The notes under the pieces were generated by a model. That model was not told where the DNA came from. It made no database searches and worked only from the letters and a program-made list of their open reading frames with translations. The translations under genes and the position numbers were made by a program. A stretch of 64,000 nucleotides of DNA from positions 62,001 through 126,000 of the forward strand of contig NZ_JARVKW010000013.1 in NCBI RefSeq assembly GCF_029813775.1. The letters run 5' to 3'. Each line of letters begins with the position of its first letter. Position 1 is the stretch's first letter. Below are positions 47,540 through 56,585 of this stretch, one piece after another. The DNA comes from Streptomyces sp. DH24. Its GTDB lineage: Bacteria > Actinomycetota > Actinomycetes > Streptomycetales > Streptomycetaceae.

Positions 47540-47635
47540 ATGTACCCGACCGCTGAGCTCATCGGTGCCGCGGCCGCCCTCGTCGTCCTCGGATTCCTGA
47601 CCCTCGCCAGCGTCCGCAGCATCGGCCGCCGCTGA
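47540..47635 (+). CDS. 31-residue single-helix membrane peptide
   Basis: ATG 47540 preceded by GGAGG with ideal spacing (47531-47535). The product has a short polar start (MYPTAEL), one hydrophobic helix (about 8-24) and a basic end (VRSIGRR), i.e. N-out/C-in topology. It lies between the divergent KimA-like and trkA genes. It recalls small regulatory or stabilising peptides of transporters such as KdpF, but without sequence similarity that I can defend. Function unknown. Confidence 0.7.
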   Translation: MYPTAELIGAAAALVVLGFLTLASVRSIGRR

Positions 47636-47757
47636 GCCGCCCGTCCCGGACGACGGTGCACGGGGGTCCCCCCGGGCGACCGCACGTGTGTAGCTTGGGC
47701 GACTGTCTGAGACCCTGATGGGGCTGAGCAGTACTTCTTGACACCGGAAGGACGGTC

Positions 47758-48429
47758 GTGCACATCGTCATCATGGGCTGCGGAAGAGTGGGTTCCGCTC
47801 TTGCCCAGACCTTGGAGCAACAGGGGCACACGGTCGCCGTGGTGGACCAGGACCCCACCGCCTTCCGACGCCTGGGGTCCTCGTTCGGCGGTCGCCGGGT
47901 CACCGGAGTCGGCTTCGACCAGGACACCCTGCGCGAGGCGGGCATCGAGGAGGCGGGCGCCTTCGCCGCCGTCTCCAGCGGTGACAACTCCAACATCATC
48001 GCGGCCCGGGTGGCCCGCGAGATGTTCGGCGTCGAGAACGTCGCGGCACGCATCTACGACCCCCGCCGCGCCGAGGTCTACCAGCGCCTCGGCATCCCCA
48101 CCGTCGCCACCGTCCGCTGGACCGCCGACCAGATGCTGCGCCGGCTGCTGCCCTCCGGCGCCGAGCCGCTGTGGCGCGATCCCACCGGCGGCGTCCAGCT
48201 CGCCGAGGTGCACACCTCCCCGTCCTGGGTGGGTCACAAGATCAGCCGGCTCCAGGAGGAGACGGGCGTGCGCGTCGCGTTCCTGACCCGGCTCGGCGAG
48301 GCGATCCTGCCCTCCTCGCAGACGGTGTTGCAGGAGGGGGACCTGGTGCACGTGATGATGCGCACCGACGAGGTCGACAAGGTCGAGGCGGCGTTCGCCA
48401 AGGGGCCCGAAGAGGAGGCCGGTCACTGA
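47758..48429 (+). CDS. trkA: TrkA-family K+ channel/transporter regulator (RCK_N-RCK_C), first copy
   Basis: 223 residues: Rossmann RCK_N with GCGRVG (7-12) and acidic end of beta-2 (VVDQD), then RCK_C from about residue 135. GTG start with GGAAGGA upstream. Stop and next start overlap (TGATG). Equivalent to one of the mycobacterial Ceo pair at the same place. It probably gates K+ uptake in response to NAD(H) or c-di-AMP. Confidence 0.92.
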   Translation: MHIVIMGCGRVGSALAQTLEQQGHTVAVVDQDPTAFRRLGSSFGGRRVTGVGFDQDTLREAGIEEAGAFAAVSSGDNSNIIAARVAREMFGVENVAARIYDPRRAEVYQRLGIPTVATVRWTADQMLRRLLPSGAEPLWRDPTGGVQLAEVHTSPSWVGHKISRLQEETGVRVAFLTRLGEAILPSSQTVLQEGDLVHVMMRTDEVDKVEAAFAKGPEEEAGH

Positions 48430-49106
48430 TGAGGGTCGCCATTGCCGGAGCCGGCGCGGTCGGCCGCTCGATCGCGGGCGAGCTGCTGGAGAACGGCCAC
48501 GAGGTCCTGCTGATCGACAAGGCGCCGACCGCCATCTCGGTGGAGCGCGTCCCGCTCGCCGAGTGGCTGCTCGCCGACGCCTGCGAGATCACGTCCCTGG
48601 ACGAGGCGGCGCTCCAGCGCTGCAACGTGGTGATCGCCGCGACGGGCGACGACAAGGTGAACCTCGTCGTCTCCCTGCTCGCCAAGACGGAGTACGGTGT
48701 CCCGCGCGTCGTCGCCCGGGTGAACAACCCGAAGAACGAGTGGCTGTTCAACGAGGCCTGGGGCGTGGACGTCGCCGTCTCCACGCCGCGGCTGATGTCG
48801 GCCCTGGTCGAGGAGGCGGTGAGCGTCGGCGACCTGGTCCGGCTGCTGCGCTTCAGCCACGGCGACGCCAACCTCGTCGAGCTGACCCTGCCGGAGGAGT
48901 CGGCGCTGGCCGGCACGCGGGTCGGGGACGTCGACTGGCCCGAGGACACGTCGCTGGTCACCATCATCCGCGGCACGCGGGTGGTCACGCCGACCCGGGA
49001 GGACTCCCTGGAGGCGGGCGACGAACTCCTCTTCGTCGCCGCGCAGGCCCGCGAGGAACAGCTGGAGGACCTGCTGTCGGTCCGCCGCGAGGACGCCGGC
49101 GGCTGA
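48429..49106 (+). CDS. trkA: TrkA-family K+ regulator, second copy
   Basis: 225 residues, RCK_N GAGAVG (7-12) with LIDKA and RCK_C in the C-terminal third (LAGTRVGDVDWPEDTSLVTI...). Translationally coupled to the first TrkA gene and likely forms a hetero-octameric ring with it. No TrkH/Ktr membrane subunit is adjacent; the KimA-like importer is the nearest candidate partner. Confidence 0.92.
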   Translation: MRVAIAGAGAVGRSIAGELLENGHEVLLIDKAPTAISVERVPLAEWLLADACEITSLDEAALQRCNVVIAATGDDKVNLVVSLLAKTEYGVPRVVARVNNPKNEWLFNEAWGVDVAVSTPRLMSALVEEAVSVGDLVRLLRFSHGDANLVELTLPEESALAGTRVGDVDWPEDTSLVTIIRGTRVVTPTREDSLEAGDELLFVAAQAREEQLEDLLSVRREDAGG

Positions 49107-49122
49107 CCCCGGCGGGGACGAC

Positions 49123-49165
49123 GACGTGAAGGGGCGCCCCGGAGTCCGGGGCGCCCCTTCACGTC
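49123..49165. terminator. Bidirectional hairpin, 20-bp perfect stem
   Basis: Arms 49123-49142 and 49146-49165 pair over all 20 positions around an AGT loop. It stands between the convergent trkA and DUF3159 stops (49106 and 49175), the strongest hairpin in the window. Confidence 0.85.
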
Positions 49166-49174
49166 ACTTCCGGG

Positions 49175-49930
49175 TCACTTCTCGGCCGACCGGGCCTCCG
49201 CCACCTCCGTGGCCTGCGCCGACTCCGCGGCCTTGGCGGCTTCCGCGGCCTTCTCCTCCGCCTCCATCTCGGCGAACACGTCGATGGGCGCGGGCGCCTT
49301 CGCCAGGAACACCCACGTCAGCCACACGGCCAGCAGGAACGGCGGGATCTTCAGGGCGACCAGCACCCAGCCGAGCTGCGTCGTGTCCGCCCACCAGTAC
49401 AGCGGGAAGAGGATCGCGCACTTGGCGAGCAGGATCGCGCCCCAGGCGTAACTGGCCTTGGCGTACGCCTTCTTGCGGCCCGGGTTCCGGGTGCGCCAGG
49501 AGAGGTTCTCCTTGAAGACCGGCCCCAGGATCAGGCCGATCAGCGGGACACCGCACAGCGTCGTGACGATGTACGCCAGGCCGAGGCCCAGGGTGTACAG
49601 CATGCCGGGCAGGTAGAAGTCCTTCGCGTTGCCCGTCATCATCGCGAAGACGACACCGAAGGCGACACCGAAGACGCCGCTGAAGGCGTGCTTGACGGTG
49701 CCCTTCATGGCCAGCCGGACCACGACCAGCACCAGCGACAGGGCGAGCGCCGCGATCGCCGACAGGTGCAGGTCCTTGTTGACCGTGTAGATGGTGACGA
49801 AGAGCAGGCCGGGCAGCACCGTCTCGACCATGCCCCGCACTCCGCCGAACGCCTCGAACAGGGCGGCCTCCGTCACCGCCCGGGTGTCCTCCGCGGATGT
49901 GTCTTCGGTCGGCTTGTCGAGCGACGTCAC
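49175..49930 (-). CDS. DUF3159 integral membrane protein
   Basis: 251 residues: short acidic N-terminus, about six hydrophobic segments (45-220) and an Ala/Glu-rich C-terminal tail. The opening FEAFGGVRGMVETVLPGLLF and the RTRNPGRKKAYAKASYAWG stretch are family hallmarks. Conserved beside TrkA, OB-fold and dut genes in actinobacteria; function unknown. GTG 49930 with GGAG; 3 nt after the OB-fold gene. Confidence 0.85.
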   Translation of the reverse strand: MTSLDKPTEDTSAEDTRAVTEAALFEAFGGVRGMVETVLPGLLFVTIYTVNKDLHLSAIAALALSLVLVVVRLAMKGTVKHAFSGVFGVAFGVVFAMMTGNAKDFYLPGMLYTLGLGLAYIVTTLCGVPLIGLILGPVFKENLSWRTRNPGRKKAYAKASYAWGAILLAKCAILFPLYWWADTTQLGWVLVALKIPPFLLAVWLTWVFLAKAPAPIDVFAEMEAEEKAAEAAKAAESAQATEVAEARSAEK

Positions 49931-49933
49931 CGG

Positions 49934-50332
49934 CTACTCCCGTCCGAGGGGTCTCAGTTCGTACTTGGGATTGAACAGCACCCGGCGGCCCCGGCTCATC
50001 GAGATCCGGCCCGATGCGATCAGCTTGCGCCCCGGTTCTATCCCCACGATGGAGCGCCTGCCGAGCCACACCACGTCCAGCGCGGCGGAGCCGTCGAACA
50101 GCTCGGCCTCCAGGGCCGGGACACCGGCGCGCGGCCGCAGGGTGACCGTGCGCAAGGTACCAGTAACCGTGACGATCTGGCGGTCCTTGCAGTCGCCGAT
50201 GCGCGTACAGCCGGCCGTCTCGGCGTCCTCCCGCAGCTCCTCGGACTCCAGGTCCTCCTGCGAGGAGGAGAGCCGGTCGAGCAGCCGCCGGAACCGGCCC
50301 GTCGGCTTTTCGGAACGAGGAACAGCGCTCAT
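49934..50332 (-). CDS. OB-fold nucleic-acid-binding protein
   Basis: 132 residues. The basic N-terminal third (RFRRLLDRLSSSQEDL) is followed by an OB barrel with the RecG/tRNA_anti pattern (VTVTGTLRTVTLRPRAGVPALEAELFDGSAALDVVWLGRR...). Conserved small partner of DUF3159 in the actinobacterial block. Nucleic-acid binding is inferred from fold only. Confidence 0.82.
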   Translation of the reverse strand: MSAVPRSEKPTGRFRRLLDRLSSSQEDLESEELREDAETAGCTRIGDCKDRQIVTVTGTLRTVTLRPRAGVPALEAELFDGSAALDVVWLGRRSIVGIEPGRKLIASGRISMSRGRRVLFNPKYELRPLGRE

Positions 50333-50405
50333 ATCTGAAGCGTACCGGGGCGCGCCGGCGGTGACGCACCCCCCTGTGGACGCCCTGACGCCGGCGAGAC
50401 GCGGT

Positions 50406-51086
50406 TCACTTCTCGAACCGGTAGCCCATGCCCGGCTCGGTGATGAAATGCCGCGGATGCGACGGGTCCGCCTCCAGCTTGCGGCGCAGCTGCGCCATGT
50501 AGACGCGCAGGTAGTTCGTCTCCGTCCCGTACGACGGCCCCCACACCTCCTGGAGCAGTTGCTTCTGGCCGACCAGGCGGCCGGTGTTGCGCACCAGCAC
50601 CTCCAGCAGGTGCCACTCCGTGGGCGTCAGCCGCACGTCCCTGCCGTCCCGGTGCACCTTCTTCGCGGCCAGGTCGACGGTGAACCCCTCGGTCTCGACG
50701 AGCACGCCGTCCTCGCCGCCGACGGGCTCGGCGCGGCGTACGGCGGCGCGCAGCCGGGCCAGCAGTTCGTCCATGCCGAACGGCTTGGTGACGTAGTCGT
50801 CGGCGCCCGCGTCCAGCGCCTCCACCTTCTCGTCGGAGGAGTGCCGGGCCGACAGCACCAGGATCGGCACCCGGGTCCAGCCGCGCAGCCCTCTGATCAC
50901 CTCGACGCCGTCCATGTCGGGCAGGCCCAGGTCGAGGATCACCACGTCGGGGTGGCGGGCGGCGGCGAGCTGGAGCGCGCCGGCGCCGTCGTGGGCCGCG
51001 TCGACCTCGTACTTGCGCGCCTTGAGGTTGATCACGAGGGCGCGCACGATCTGCGGCTCGTCGTCGATCACGAGCACCCGGGTCAT
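50406..51086 (-). CDS. kdpE: KdpE response regulator
   Basis: 226 residues: receiver domain with phosphoacceptor D52 and switch K in VTKPFG, then an OmpR/PhoB winged helix ending PGMGYRFEK. ATG overlaps the KdpD stop (ATGA). Its classical target kdpFABC is not in the window, so this pair is separated from the Kdp ATPase operon. Confidence 0.93.
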   Translation of the reverse strand: MTRVLVIDDEPQIVRALVINLKARKYEVDAAHDGAGALQLAAARHPDVVILDLGLPDMDGVEVIRGLRGWTRVPILVLSARHSSDEKVEALDAGADDYVTKPFGMDELLARLRAAVRRAEPVGGEDGVLVETEGFTVDLAAKKVHRDGRDVRLTPTEWHLLEVLVRNTGRLVGQKQLLQEVWGPSYGTETNYLRVYMAQLRRKLEADPSHPRHFITEPGMGYRFEK

Positions 51087-53635
51087 GAAGCCCGCCTTTC
51101 GGTTCGTACGGGTCCGGCGGCGGGCGACGGCTCGGGGTGCGGGCCCGCCGCGCGGAGGGTGAGGACCATGGTGAGGCCGCCACCGGGGGTGTCCTCGGCG
51201 TTGAGGGTGCCGCCGATGGCCTCGGCGAAACCGCGCGCCACCGCGAGGCCGAGGCCCACGCCGGCGCCGCGCGGGGCGTCGCCGTAGCGCTGGAAGGGCT
51301 CGAAGATGCGGTCCTTCGCCTCGTCGGGCACGCCGGGCCCGCAGTCCACCACGCGCACCTCGACACGGTCGGCGATGGCGCTGGCGGCGACCAGCACGGG
51401 GCTGCCGGGCGGACTGTACTTGACGGCGTTCTCCACCAGGTTGGCCACCGACCGCTCCAGCAGCCCCGGGTCCACGGCGACCATGGGCAGGGTCTCCCGC
51501 ACGTCGAGTTCGATGCTGCCCTCGGGCACCCCGCCCAGCGCCATCGGCACCACCTCGTCCAGGTCGATCTCCCGGATCAGCGGCGTGACCGTGCCGGTCT
51601 GCAGCCGGGACATGTCGAGCAGGTTCCCGACCAGGTGGTCGAGCCGGTCGGCGCCCTCCTCGATGCCGGCGAGCAGTTCCGCCCGGTCCTCCCGCGACCA
51701 GTCGACGTCGTCGGACCGCAGCGAGCTCACCGACGCCTTGATGCCGGCCAGCGGGGTGCGCAGGTCGTGGCTGACGGCGGCGAGCAGCGCGGTGCGGATG
51801 CGGTTGCCCTCGGCCAGTTCCTTGGCCTGGTCGGCCTCCTTCTGGAGCCGCTGGCGGTCCAGGACGACGGCCGCCTGCGCGGCGAACGCGGCCAGCACCC
51901 GGCGGTCCTCGGCGGGCAGCACCCGGCCGGTCAGCGCCAGCGCCATGTGGTCGCCGACGGGCACGTCCACGTCGGCGTCCTCGGGCCGCTCCACCGCGTC
52001 CGCGAGTCCGACCCGGCCGGCGCAGGTCCACGGGTCCACGTCGCTCGCGCGTTCCAGCAGGGCCGCCGACTCCATGCCGAAGGTCTCGCGGACCCGCTCC
52101 AGCAGTTCCTCCAGGCCGGTCTCGCCGCGCAGCACGTTCCCGGCGAGGTAGGACAGGATCTCCGACTCGGCGCGCAGCCGGGCCGCCTGGTGGGTGCGCC
52201 GGGCCGCCAGGTCCACGACCCAGGCCACCGACACGCCGACGCCCACGAAGGTCACGATGGCGACCACGTTCGCCGGGTCGGCGATCACGATGCGGTGCAG
52301 CGGCGGGGTGAAGAACCAGTTCAGCAGCAGGGAGCCGAAGGCCGCCGACACCAGCGCGGGCAGCAGACCGCCGAGCAGCGCGGCCGCCACGGTCAGCGCC
52401 AGGTACAGCAGCATGTCGTTGGCGAGCCCGAGGTGGACGCTGCTGAGCCACGCCGCGAGGACGACCGGGCCGAGCAGCCCGACCAGCCAGCCCCACACGA
52501 TGCGGGCCCGGCCGAGCCGCGCGCCGCGGGCTCCCGGCAGTCCGCGGCCCTTGGCGATCTCGCCGTGCGTGACGATGTGCACGTCCAGGTCGGGGCCGGA
52601 CTCGCGGGCGACGGTCGCGCCGACGCCGGGCCCGAAGACGTACTGCCAGGTCTTGCGGCGCGAGGAGCCGAGCACGATCTGGGTGGCGTTCACCCCGCGG
52701 GCGAAGTCGAGCAGCGCCGCCGGTATGTCGTCGCCGACGACGTGGTGGAAGGTGCCGCCCAGGTCCTCCACGAGGGTGCGCTGGACGGCGAGTTCCTTCG
52801 GTGACGCGGAGGTCAGCCCGTCGCTGCGGGCGATGTAGACGGCCATGACCTCGCCGCCGGCGCCCTTCTCGGCCAGCCGGGCCCCGCGCCGGATCAGGGT
52901 GCGGCCCTCGGGACCGCCGGTCAGGCCGACGACGATGCGTTCGCGGGCCGGCCAGGTGGAGCGGATGTTGTGTTCGCCGCGGTACTGCCGGAGGTACTCG
53001 TCCACGCGGTCCGCGACCCACAGCAGCGCCAGCTCGCGCAGCGCGGTGAGGTTGCCGGGCCGGAAGTAGTTGGACAGGGCCGCGTCGATGCGGTCCGGGC
53101 GGTAGATGTTGCCGTGCGCCATGCGGCGGCGCAGCGCCTGGGGCGACATGTCGACCAGTTCGATCTGGTCCGCGCGCCGCACCACCTCGTCGGGCACCGT
53201 CTCGTGCTGCCGTACGCCGGTGATCGACTCCACGACGTCGCCGAGGGACTCCAGGTGCTGGATGTTGACCGTGGACACCACGTCGATGCCGGCCGCGAGC
53301 AGTTCCGTGACGTCCTGCCACCGCTTGGGGTTGCGGGAGCCGGGGACGTTGGTGTGGGCGAGCTCGTCCACCAGCGCGACCTGCGGCCTGCGCTCCAGCA
53401 CGGCGTCGACGTCCATCTCCGTGGCCGCGGCGCCGCGGTACTCCAGCGTGCGGCACGGCACCTGTTCGAGCCCGTGCAGCAGGTCCTGGGTACGCGGCCG
53501 GTCGTGGTGCTCCGCGTACGCCACCACGCAGTCGGTGCCCCGTTCGACGCGGCGCCGGGCCTCCGCCAGCATCGCGTAGGTCTTGCCCACGCCCGGTGCC
53601 GCGCCGAGGTAGATCCGTAGCTTGCCGCGTCCCAT
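51083..53635 (-). CDS. kdpD: KdpD sensor histidine kinase
   Basis: 850 residues in full KdpD order: N-terminal KdpD domain with Walker A GAAPGVGKT (11-19) and VDELAHTN, USP domain (about 235-365), four-helix DUF4118 membrane region (about 385-475), GAF (about 495-600), HisKA with H623 (SHDLRTPLAG) and HATPase (N box about 730). Senses low K+/ionic stress and phosphorylates KdpE. ATG 53635. Confidence 0.95.
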   Translation of the reverse strand: MGRGKLRIYLGAAPGVGKTYAMLAEARRRVERGTDCVVAYAEHHDRPRTQDLLHGLEQVPCRTLEYRGAAATEMDVDAVLERRPQVALVDELAHTNVPGSRNPKRWQDVTELLAAGIDVVSTVNIQHLESLGDVVESITGVRQHETVPDEVVRRADQIELVDMSPQALRRRMAHGNIYRPDRIDAALSNYFRPGNLTALRELALLWVADRVDEYLRQYRGEHNIRSTWPARERIVVGLTGGPEGRTLIRRGARLAEKGAGGEVMAVYIARSDGLTSASPKELAVQRTLVEDLGGTFHHVVGDDIPAALLDFARGVNATQIVLGSSRRKTWQYVFGPGVGATVARESGPDLDVHIVTHGEIAKGRGLPGARGARLGRARIVWGWLVGLLGPVVLAAWLSSVHLGLANDMLLYLALTVAAALLGGLLPALVSAAFGSLLLNWFFTPPLHRIVIADPANVVAIVTFVGVGVSVAWVVDLAARRTHQAARLRAESEILSYLAGNVLRGETGLEELLERVRETFGMESAALLERASDVDPWTCAGRVGLADAVERPEDADVDVPVGDHMALALTGRVLPAEDRRVLAAFAAQAAVVLDRQRLQKEADQAKELAEGNRIRTALLAAVSHDLRTPLAGIKASVSSLRSDDVDWSREDRAELLAGIEEGADRLDHLVGNLLDMSRLQTGTVTPLIREIDLDEVVPMALGGVPEGSIELDVRETLPMVAVDPGLLERSVANLVENAVKYSPPGSPVLVAASAIADRVEVRVVDCGPGVPDEAKDRIFEPFQRYGDAPRGAGVGLGLAVARGFAEAIGGTLNAEDTPGGGLTMVLTLRAAGPHPEPSPAAGPVRTERRAS

Positions 53636-53693
53636 GGCCCCTTCGTCTTCCGGTCGGCGTCCGCCCTGCGCAGAGTCGACCTTACGGCCGCCG

Positions 53694-53716
53694 ATCCCGG
53701 CGAAAAGGGCCGGGAT
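53694..53716. terminator. Short hairpin downstream of the ABC ATPase gene
   Basis: ATCCCGGC (53694-53701) and GCCGGGAT (53709-53716) form an 8-bp stem, about 85 nt after the ABC gene's stop on the minus strand and 58 nt before kdpD. Confidence 0.45.
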
Positions 53717-53801
53717 GCGGCGTGAAGGGCGTCTTTGACGCGACCCTGACGCGCGCGGGCCGCACGGTCCGCGCCGCCCGCGACCTGTGCCGTTCGCGTC
53801 C

Positions 53802-54494
53802 TCAGTGCTCCAGGATCTCCCCGTCGCGCAGTTCCAGGACCCGGTCGGCCAGGTCGAGGAGGGTCGCGTCGTGGGTGGCGACGACGGCGGTGACGTTCTC
53901 GCTGCGGACGACCGCGCGCAGCAGCTCCATCACGGCGTGCCCGGTCTCGGCGTCGAGCTGGCCGGTCGGCTCGTCGGCGATCAGCAGCGCCGGGTTGTTG
54001 GCGAGGGCGCGGGCGACGGCGACGCGCTGCTGCTGGCCGCCGGACAGCTCGCCGGGCCGCTGCGCGGCGTGGTCGGCGAGCCCGACGAGGGACAGCAGCA
54101 GGTCGACTCGTGCCTCCCGCTCCCGCGGGTCCGCGCGCCGCAGCCGCAGGGGTACGCCCACGTTCTCGGCGGCCGTGAGGATGGGGACGAGCCCGAAGGA
54201 CTGGAAGACGAAGCCGACCCGGTCCCGGCGCAGCGCCAGCAGTCCGTCCTCGTCGAGCCCCGCGAGGTCGAGCCCGTCGACCTCGACGCTTCCCGCGTCG
54301 GGTGCGTCGAGTCCGCCGACGATGTTGAGCAGCGTGGTCTTGCCCGATCCGGAGCGGCCCTTGAGGGCGACGAGTTCACCGCGCCGGACCTCGAAGGAGA
54401 CGCCGCGCAGGGCGTGCACGGCGGCGGCGCCGGTGCCGTACGACTTGTGCACGTCGGTGACGCGCACCATGGTCTCGGTGACCACCTGGGTCAT
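53802..54494 (-). CDS. ABC transporter ATP-binding protein (LolD/MacB type) without permease
   Basis: 230 residues with Walker A GRSGSGKTT (about 46-54), Q-loop FQSFGLVP, signature LSGGQQQR, Walker B LLIADEPTGQLD and the H-loop THD. This is the LolD/FtsE/MacB subtype that normally pairs with a FtsX-like permease. No membrane partner is adjacent. Confidence 0.9.
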   Translation of the reverse strand: MTQVVTETMVRVTDVHKSYGTGAAAVHALRGVSFEVRRGELVALKGRSGSGKTTLLNIVGGLDAPDAGSVEVDGLDLAGLDEDGLLALRRDRVGFVFQSFGLVPILTAAENVGVPLRLRRADPREREARVDLLLSLVGLADHAAQRPGELSGGQQQRVAVARALANNPALLIADEPTGQLDAETGHAVMELLRAVVRSENVTAVVATHDATLLDLADRVLELRDGEILEH

Positions 54495-54574
54495 GTGCCC
54501 TCCCCCTGAACCGGGCGCCAGTATCGCCGCCGGACGCCCGGGCGATCAACGGTCCGGGGCGCGCGGTCACGGCG

Positions 54575-54608
54575 CGAGGGCCGCACCCCCGCGGGGATAC
54601 GGCCCTCG
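54575..54608. terminator. Hairpin after the DUF3710 operon
   Basis: CGAGGGCCG (54575-54583) pairs with CGGCCCTCG (54600-54608), with an inner CCCC/GGGG stem in the loop, 21 nt beyond the DUF3710 stop on the minus strand. Confidence 0.65.
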
Positions 54609-54628
54609 TCGTGATCGCCTCGTGCGTG

Positions 54629-55393
54629 CTAGCGGACCTCGGTGATCTCGGGGCCGCGCTGGAGCTGGCCCATGCCGCCGGAGAAGCGGGAGCCGGCCTG
54701 CTCGTCCTGCTGGACGCTCTCGGGAACCATCTGGGCGTCATTGGGCAGCTTGAGGACGATCGGGTCGCGAGGGGCCATCGGGCCCTCGCCGCGGACCACG
54801 ACCGTGTCCCGGAAGATCGACTCCAGCAGCCCGGCGGCCTGCGGCTGCACCGCGCCCTGGCCCGAGATCACACCGCGCAGGAACCAGCGCGGGCCGTCCA
54901 CGCCGACGAACCGCACGACCTGGAAGCCGCCGGTGCCGTCCGGCAGCTGTACGGGTACCTGGGCGCGCAGCTCCCAGCCCAGCGGCCCCTCGACCTCGTC
55001 GACGATGCCGCCCTGCTGGGTGATGCCGCCGGCGATCTCCTCGCGGACCTCGCCCCAGATGCCCTCGCGCTTGGGGGCGGCGAAGGCCTGCAGCTGGATG
55101 GCGCTGTCGCGGAGCACCACGGTCGCCGCGACGATCGCGTCGCCGGCCACCTCGACCCGCAGCTCCATGCCGTCGACGCCGGGCACGAACAGACCGCCCA
55201 GGTCCACCCGGCCCTCGGCCGGCTCACGGACCTCGGAGATGTCCCAGGGCCCGTCGGGCCGGGGCTCCGGTTCGAGCCTCACGCGCTCGCGCTCGGCCTC
55301 TTCGTCCGCCTCGGTGTCGACGCTGTCGACGACCTGCTCGGCCTCGCCGGCCGCGCCCTCGGCGGCATCCCTCTTCTTGCGACGTCCGAACAC
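54629..55393 (-). CDS. DUF3710 protein
   Basis: 254 residues: a basic FGRRKKRD start, an acidic linker (about 10-50), then the DUF3710 core (GPWDISEV to about residue 225) without membrane segments or known catalytic motif. GTG 55393 follows the dut stop by 1 nt and has AAGGA upstream. Conserved next to dut from Mycobacterium (Rv2696c) to Streptomyces; function unknown. Confidence 0.88.
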   Translation of the reverse strand: MFGRRKKRDAAEGAAGEAEQVVDSVDTEADEEAERERVRLEPEPRPDGPWDISEVREPAEGRVDLGGLFVPGVDGMELRVEVAGDAIVAATVVLRDSAIQLQAFAAPKREGIWGEVREEIAGGITQQGGIVDEVEGPLGWELRAQVPVQLPDGTGGFQVVRFVGVDGPRWFLRGVISGQGAVQPQAAGLLESIFRDTVVVRGEGPMAPRDPIVLKLPNDAQMVPESVQQDEQAGSRFSGGMGQLQRGPEITEVR

Positions 55394-55394
55394 G

Positions 55395-55946
55395 TCACTG
55401 TCCTTCCCGGTCGGATACGACCGAAGCGTATCGATTCCCGCCCGCCTGGCCGCCCAGGGCGGCCTGACCGTTTGTGCCGCTCCCGCCGCCCACCGAGGCG
55501 TGGCCTCCGGTGGACCCGAAGCCCCCCTCGGCCCGCGCCGAATCGGGAAGTTCCGCGACCTCCTGGAAGCGGACCCTCTCGACCTGCTGGACGACCAGTT
55601 GGGCAATCCGGTCGAAGCGCTCGAACCGCACGCTCTCGCGCGGGTCGAGATTCACCACGATCACCTTGATCTCCCCACGGTACCCGGCATCAACCGTCCC
55701 CGGGGCATTCACGAGGGCGACACCGCAGCGGGCGGCGAGGCCGGATCGCGGGTGCACGAAGGCCGCGTACCCCTCGGGCAGGGCGACGGACACCCCCGTC
55801 GGCAGCACGGCCCGCTCGCCGGGCGCGAGCTCGCACGCCTCGGTGGTCCGCAGATCGGCTCCGGCGTCGCCGGGGTGCGCGTACGCGGGGAGCGGTACGT
55901 CGGGGTCGACGCGGCGGATGAGGACCTCGACCCGGGCGGGGCTCAC
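55395..55946 (-). CDS. dut: dUTP diphosphatase
   Basis: 183 residues with all five trimeric dUTPase motifs: AGADL (28-32), the strand after LPTGV, PRSGLA (66-71), the catalytic D86 in GTVDAGYRGE, D112 in DRIAQ, and GGFGSTG (141-147). It has a Gly/Ser-rich extension after motif 5. GTG 55946 overlaps the thioesterase stop (GTGA). Converts dUTP to dUMP, preventing uracil in DNA. Confidence 0.96.
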   Translation of the reverse strand: MSPARVEVLIRRVDPDVPLPAYAHPGDAGADLRTTEACELAPGERAVLPTGVSVALPEGYAAFVHPRSGLAARCGVALVNAPGTVDAGYRGEIKVIVVNLDPRESVRFERFDRIAQLVVQQVERVRFQEVAELPDSARAEGGFGSTGGHASVGGGSGTNGQAALGGQAGGNRYASVVSDREGQ

Positions 55947-56527
55947 GGGTTCACCTCGAAGGCGCGGGTCCGGCGGATCTGGTCGGGGTCGCTCATGGCG
56001 GCCCTGATCTCTTCCTCGCGGCCGTTGTCGATGAAGTGGTCGACCTTGACCTCGATGAACAGGGCGTCGGCGCGGACGGCGACGGGCCCGTCGGGGCCGC
56101 CGATCCGGCCGGTGGCCGTCGAGTAGATCTTCCGCCCGGCCACCGCGGTCGCCTCGGCCGTCAGGTGCAGCGTGGTGCCCACCGGCACGGGCCGTACGAA
56201 GTCGGTCTCCAGGCGGCCGGTCACGGCGATGGTGCGCAGCAGCCAGTTCAGCGAGCCGAGGGTCTCGTCCAGGGCGGTGGCGAGCACGCCGCCGTGCGCG
56301 AGGCCGGGGGCGCCCTGGTGGGCGGGCTGCACGGTGAACTCGGCGGTGACGGACACCCCTTCGCCGGCCCGGGCCTGCAGGTGCAGTCCGTGGGGCTGCT
56401 CGCCGCCACAGCCGAAGCACTGGCCGTAGTGGGCCCCGAGGAGTTCGCCGGGGGCGGGGGCGTCGGGGTGCCGCACGGGACGCGCCGCGTCGGCGGGGGG
56501 CTCAAGAGCTGCGGAAGTACCACTCAC
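55943..56527 (-). CDS. PaaI/hotdog-fold thioesterase family protein
   Basis: 194 residues from GTG 56527. A Cys pair CFGCG (near 37-41) precedes the hotdog domain; AHGGVLATALDETLG (near 78-92) is the HGG/catalytic-acid segment of PaaI-type acyl-CoA thioesterases. Its placement in front of dut is not part of the mycobacterial arrangement that I recall. Substrate unknown. Confidence 0.85.
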   Translation of the reverse strand: MSGTSAALEPPADAARPVRHPDAPAPGELLGAHYGQCFGCGGEQPHGLHLQARAGEGVSVTAEFTVQPAHQGAPGLAHGGVLATALDETLGSLNWLLRTIAVTGRLETDFVRPVPVGTTLHLTAEATAVAGRKIYSTATGRIGGPDGPVAVRADALFIEVKVDHFIDNGREEEIRAAMSDPDQIRRTRAFEVNP

Positions 56528-56585
56528 AGCCGCAGACCTTACCCGCGCGTCGGCGCTCGCCCGACACCGTGCCAAGCTTGGTTTC

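Noticed and set aside
47738..47743. TTGACA as -35 of the trkA promoter
   Set aside because: It lies only 15 nt before the GTG start, too close to serve as a -35.
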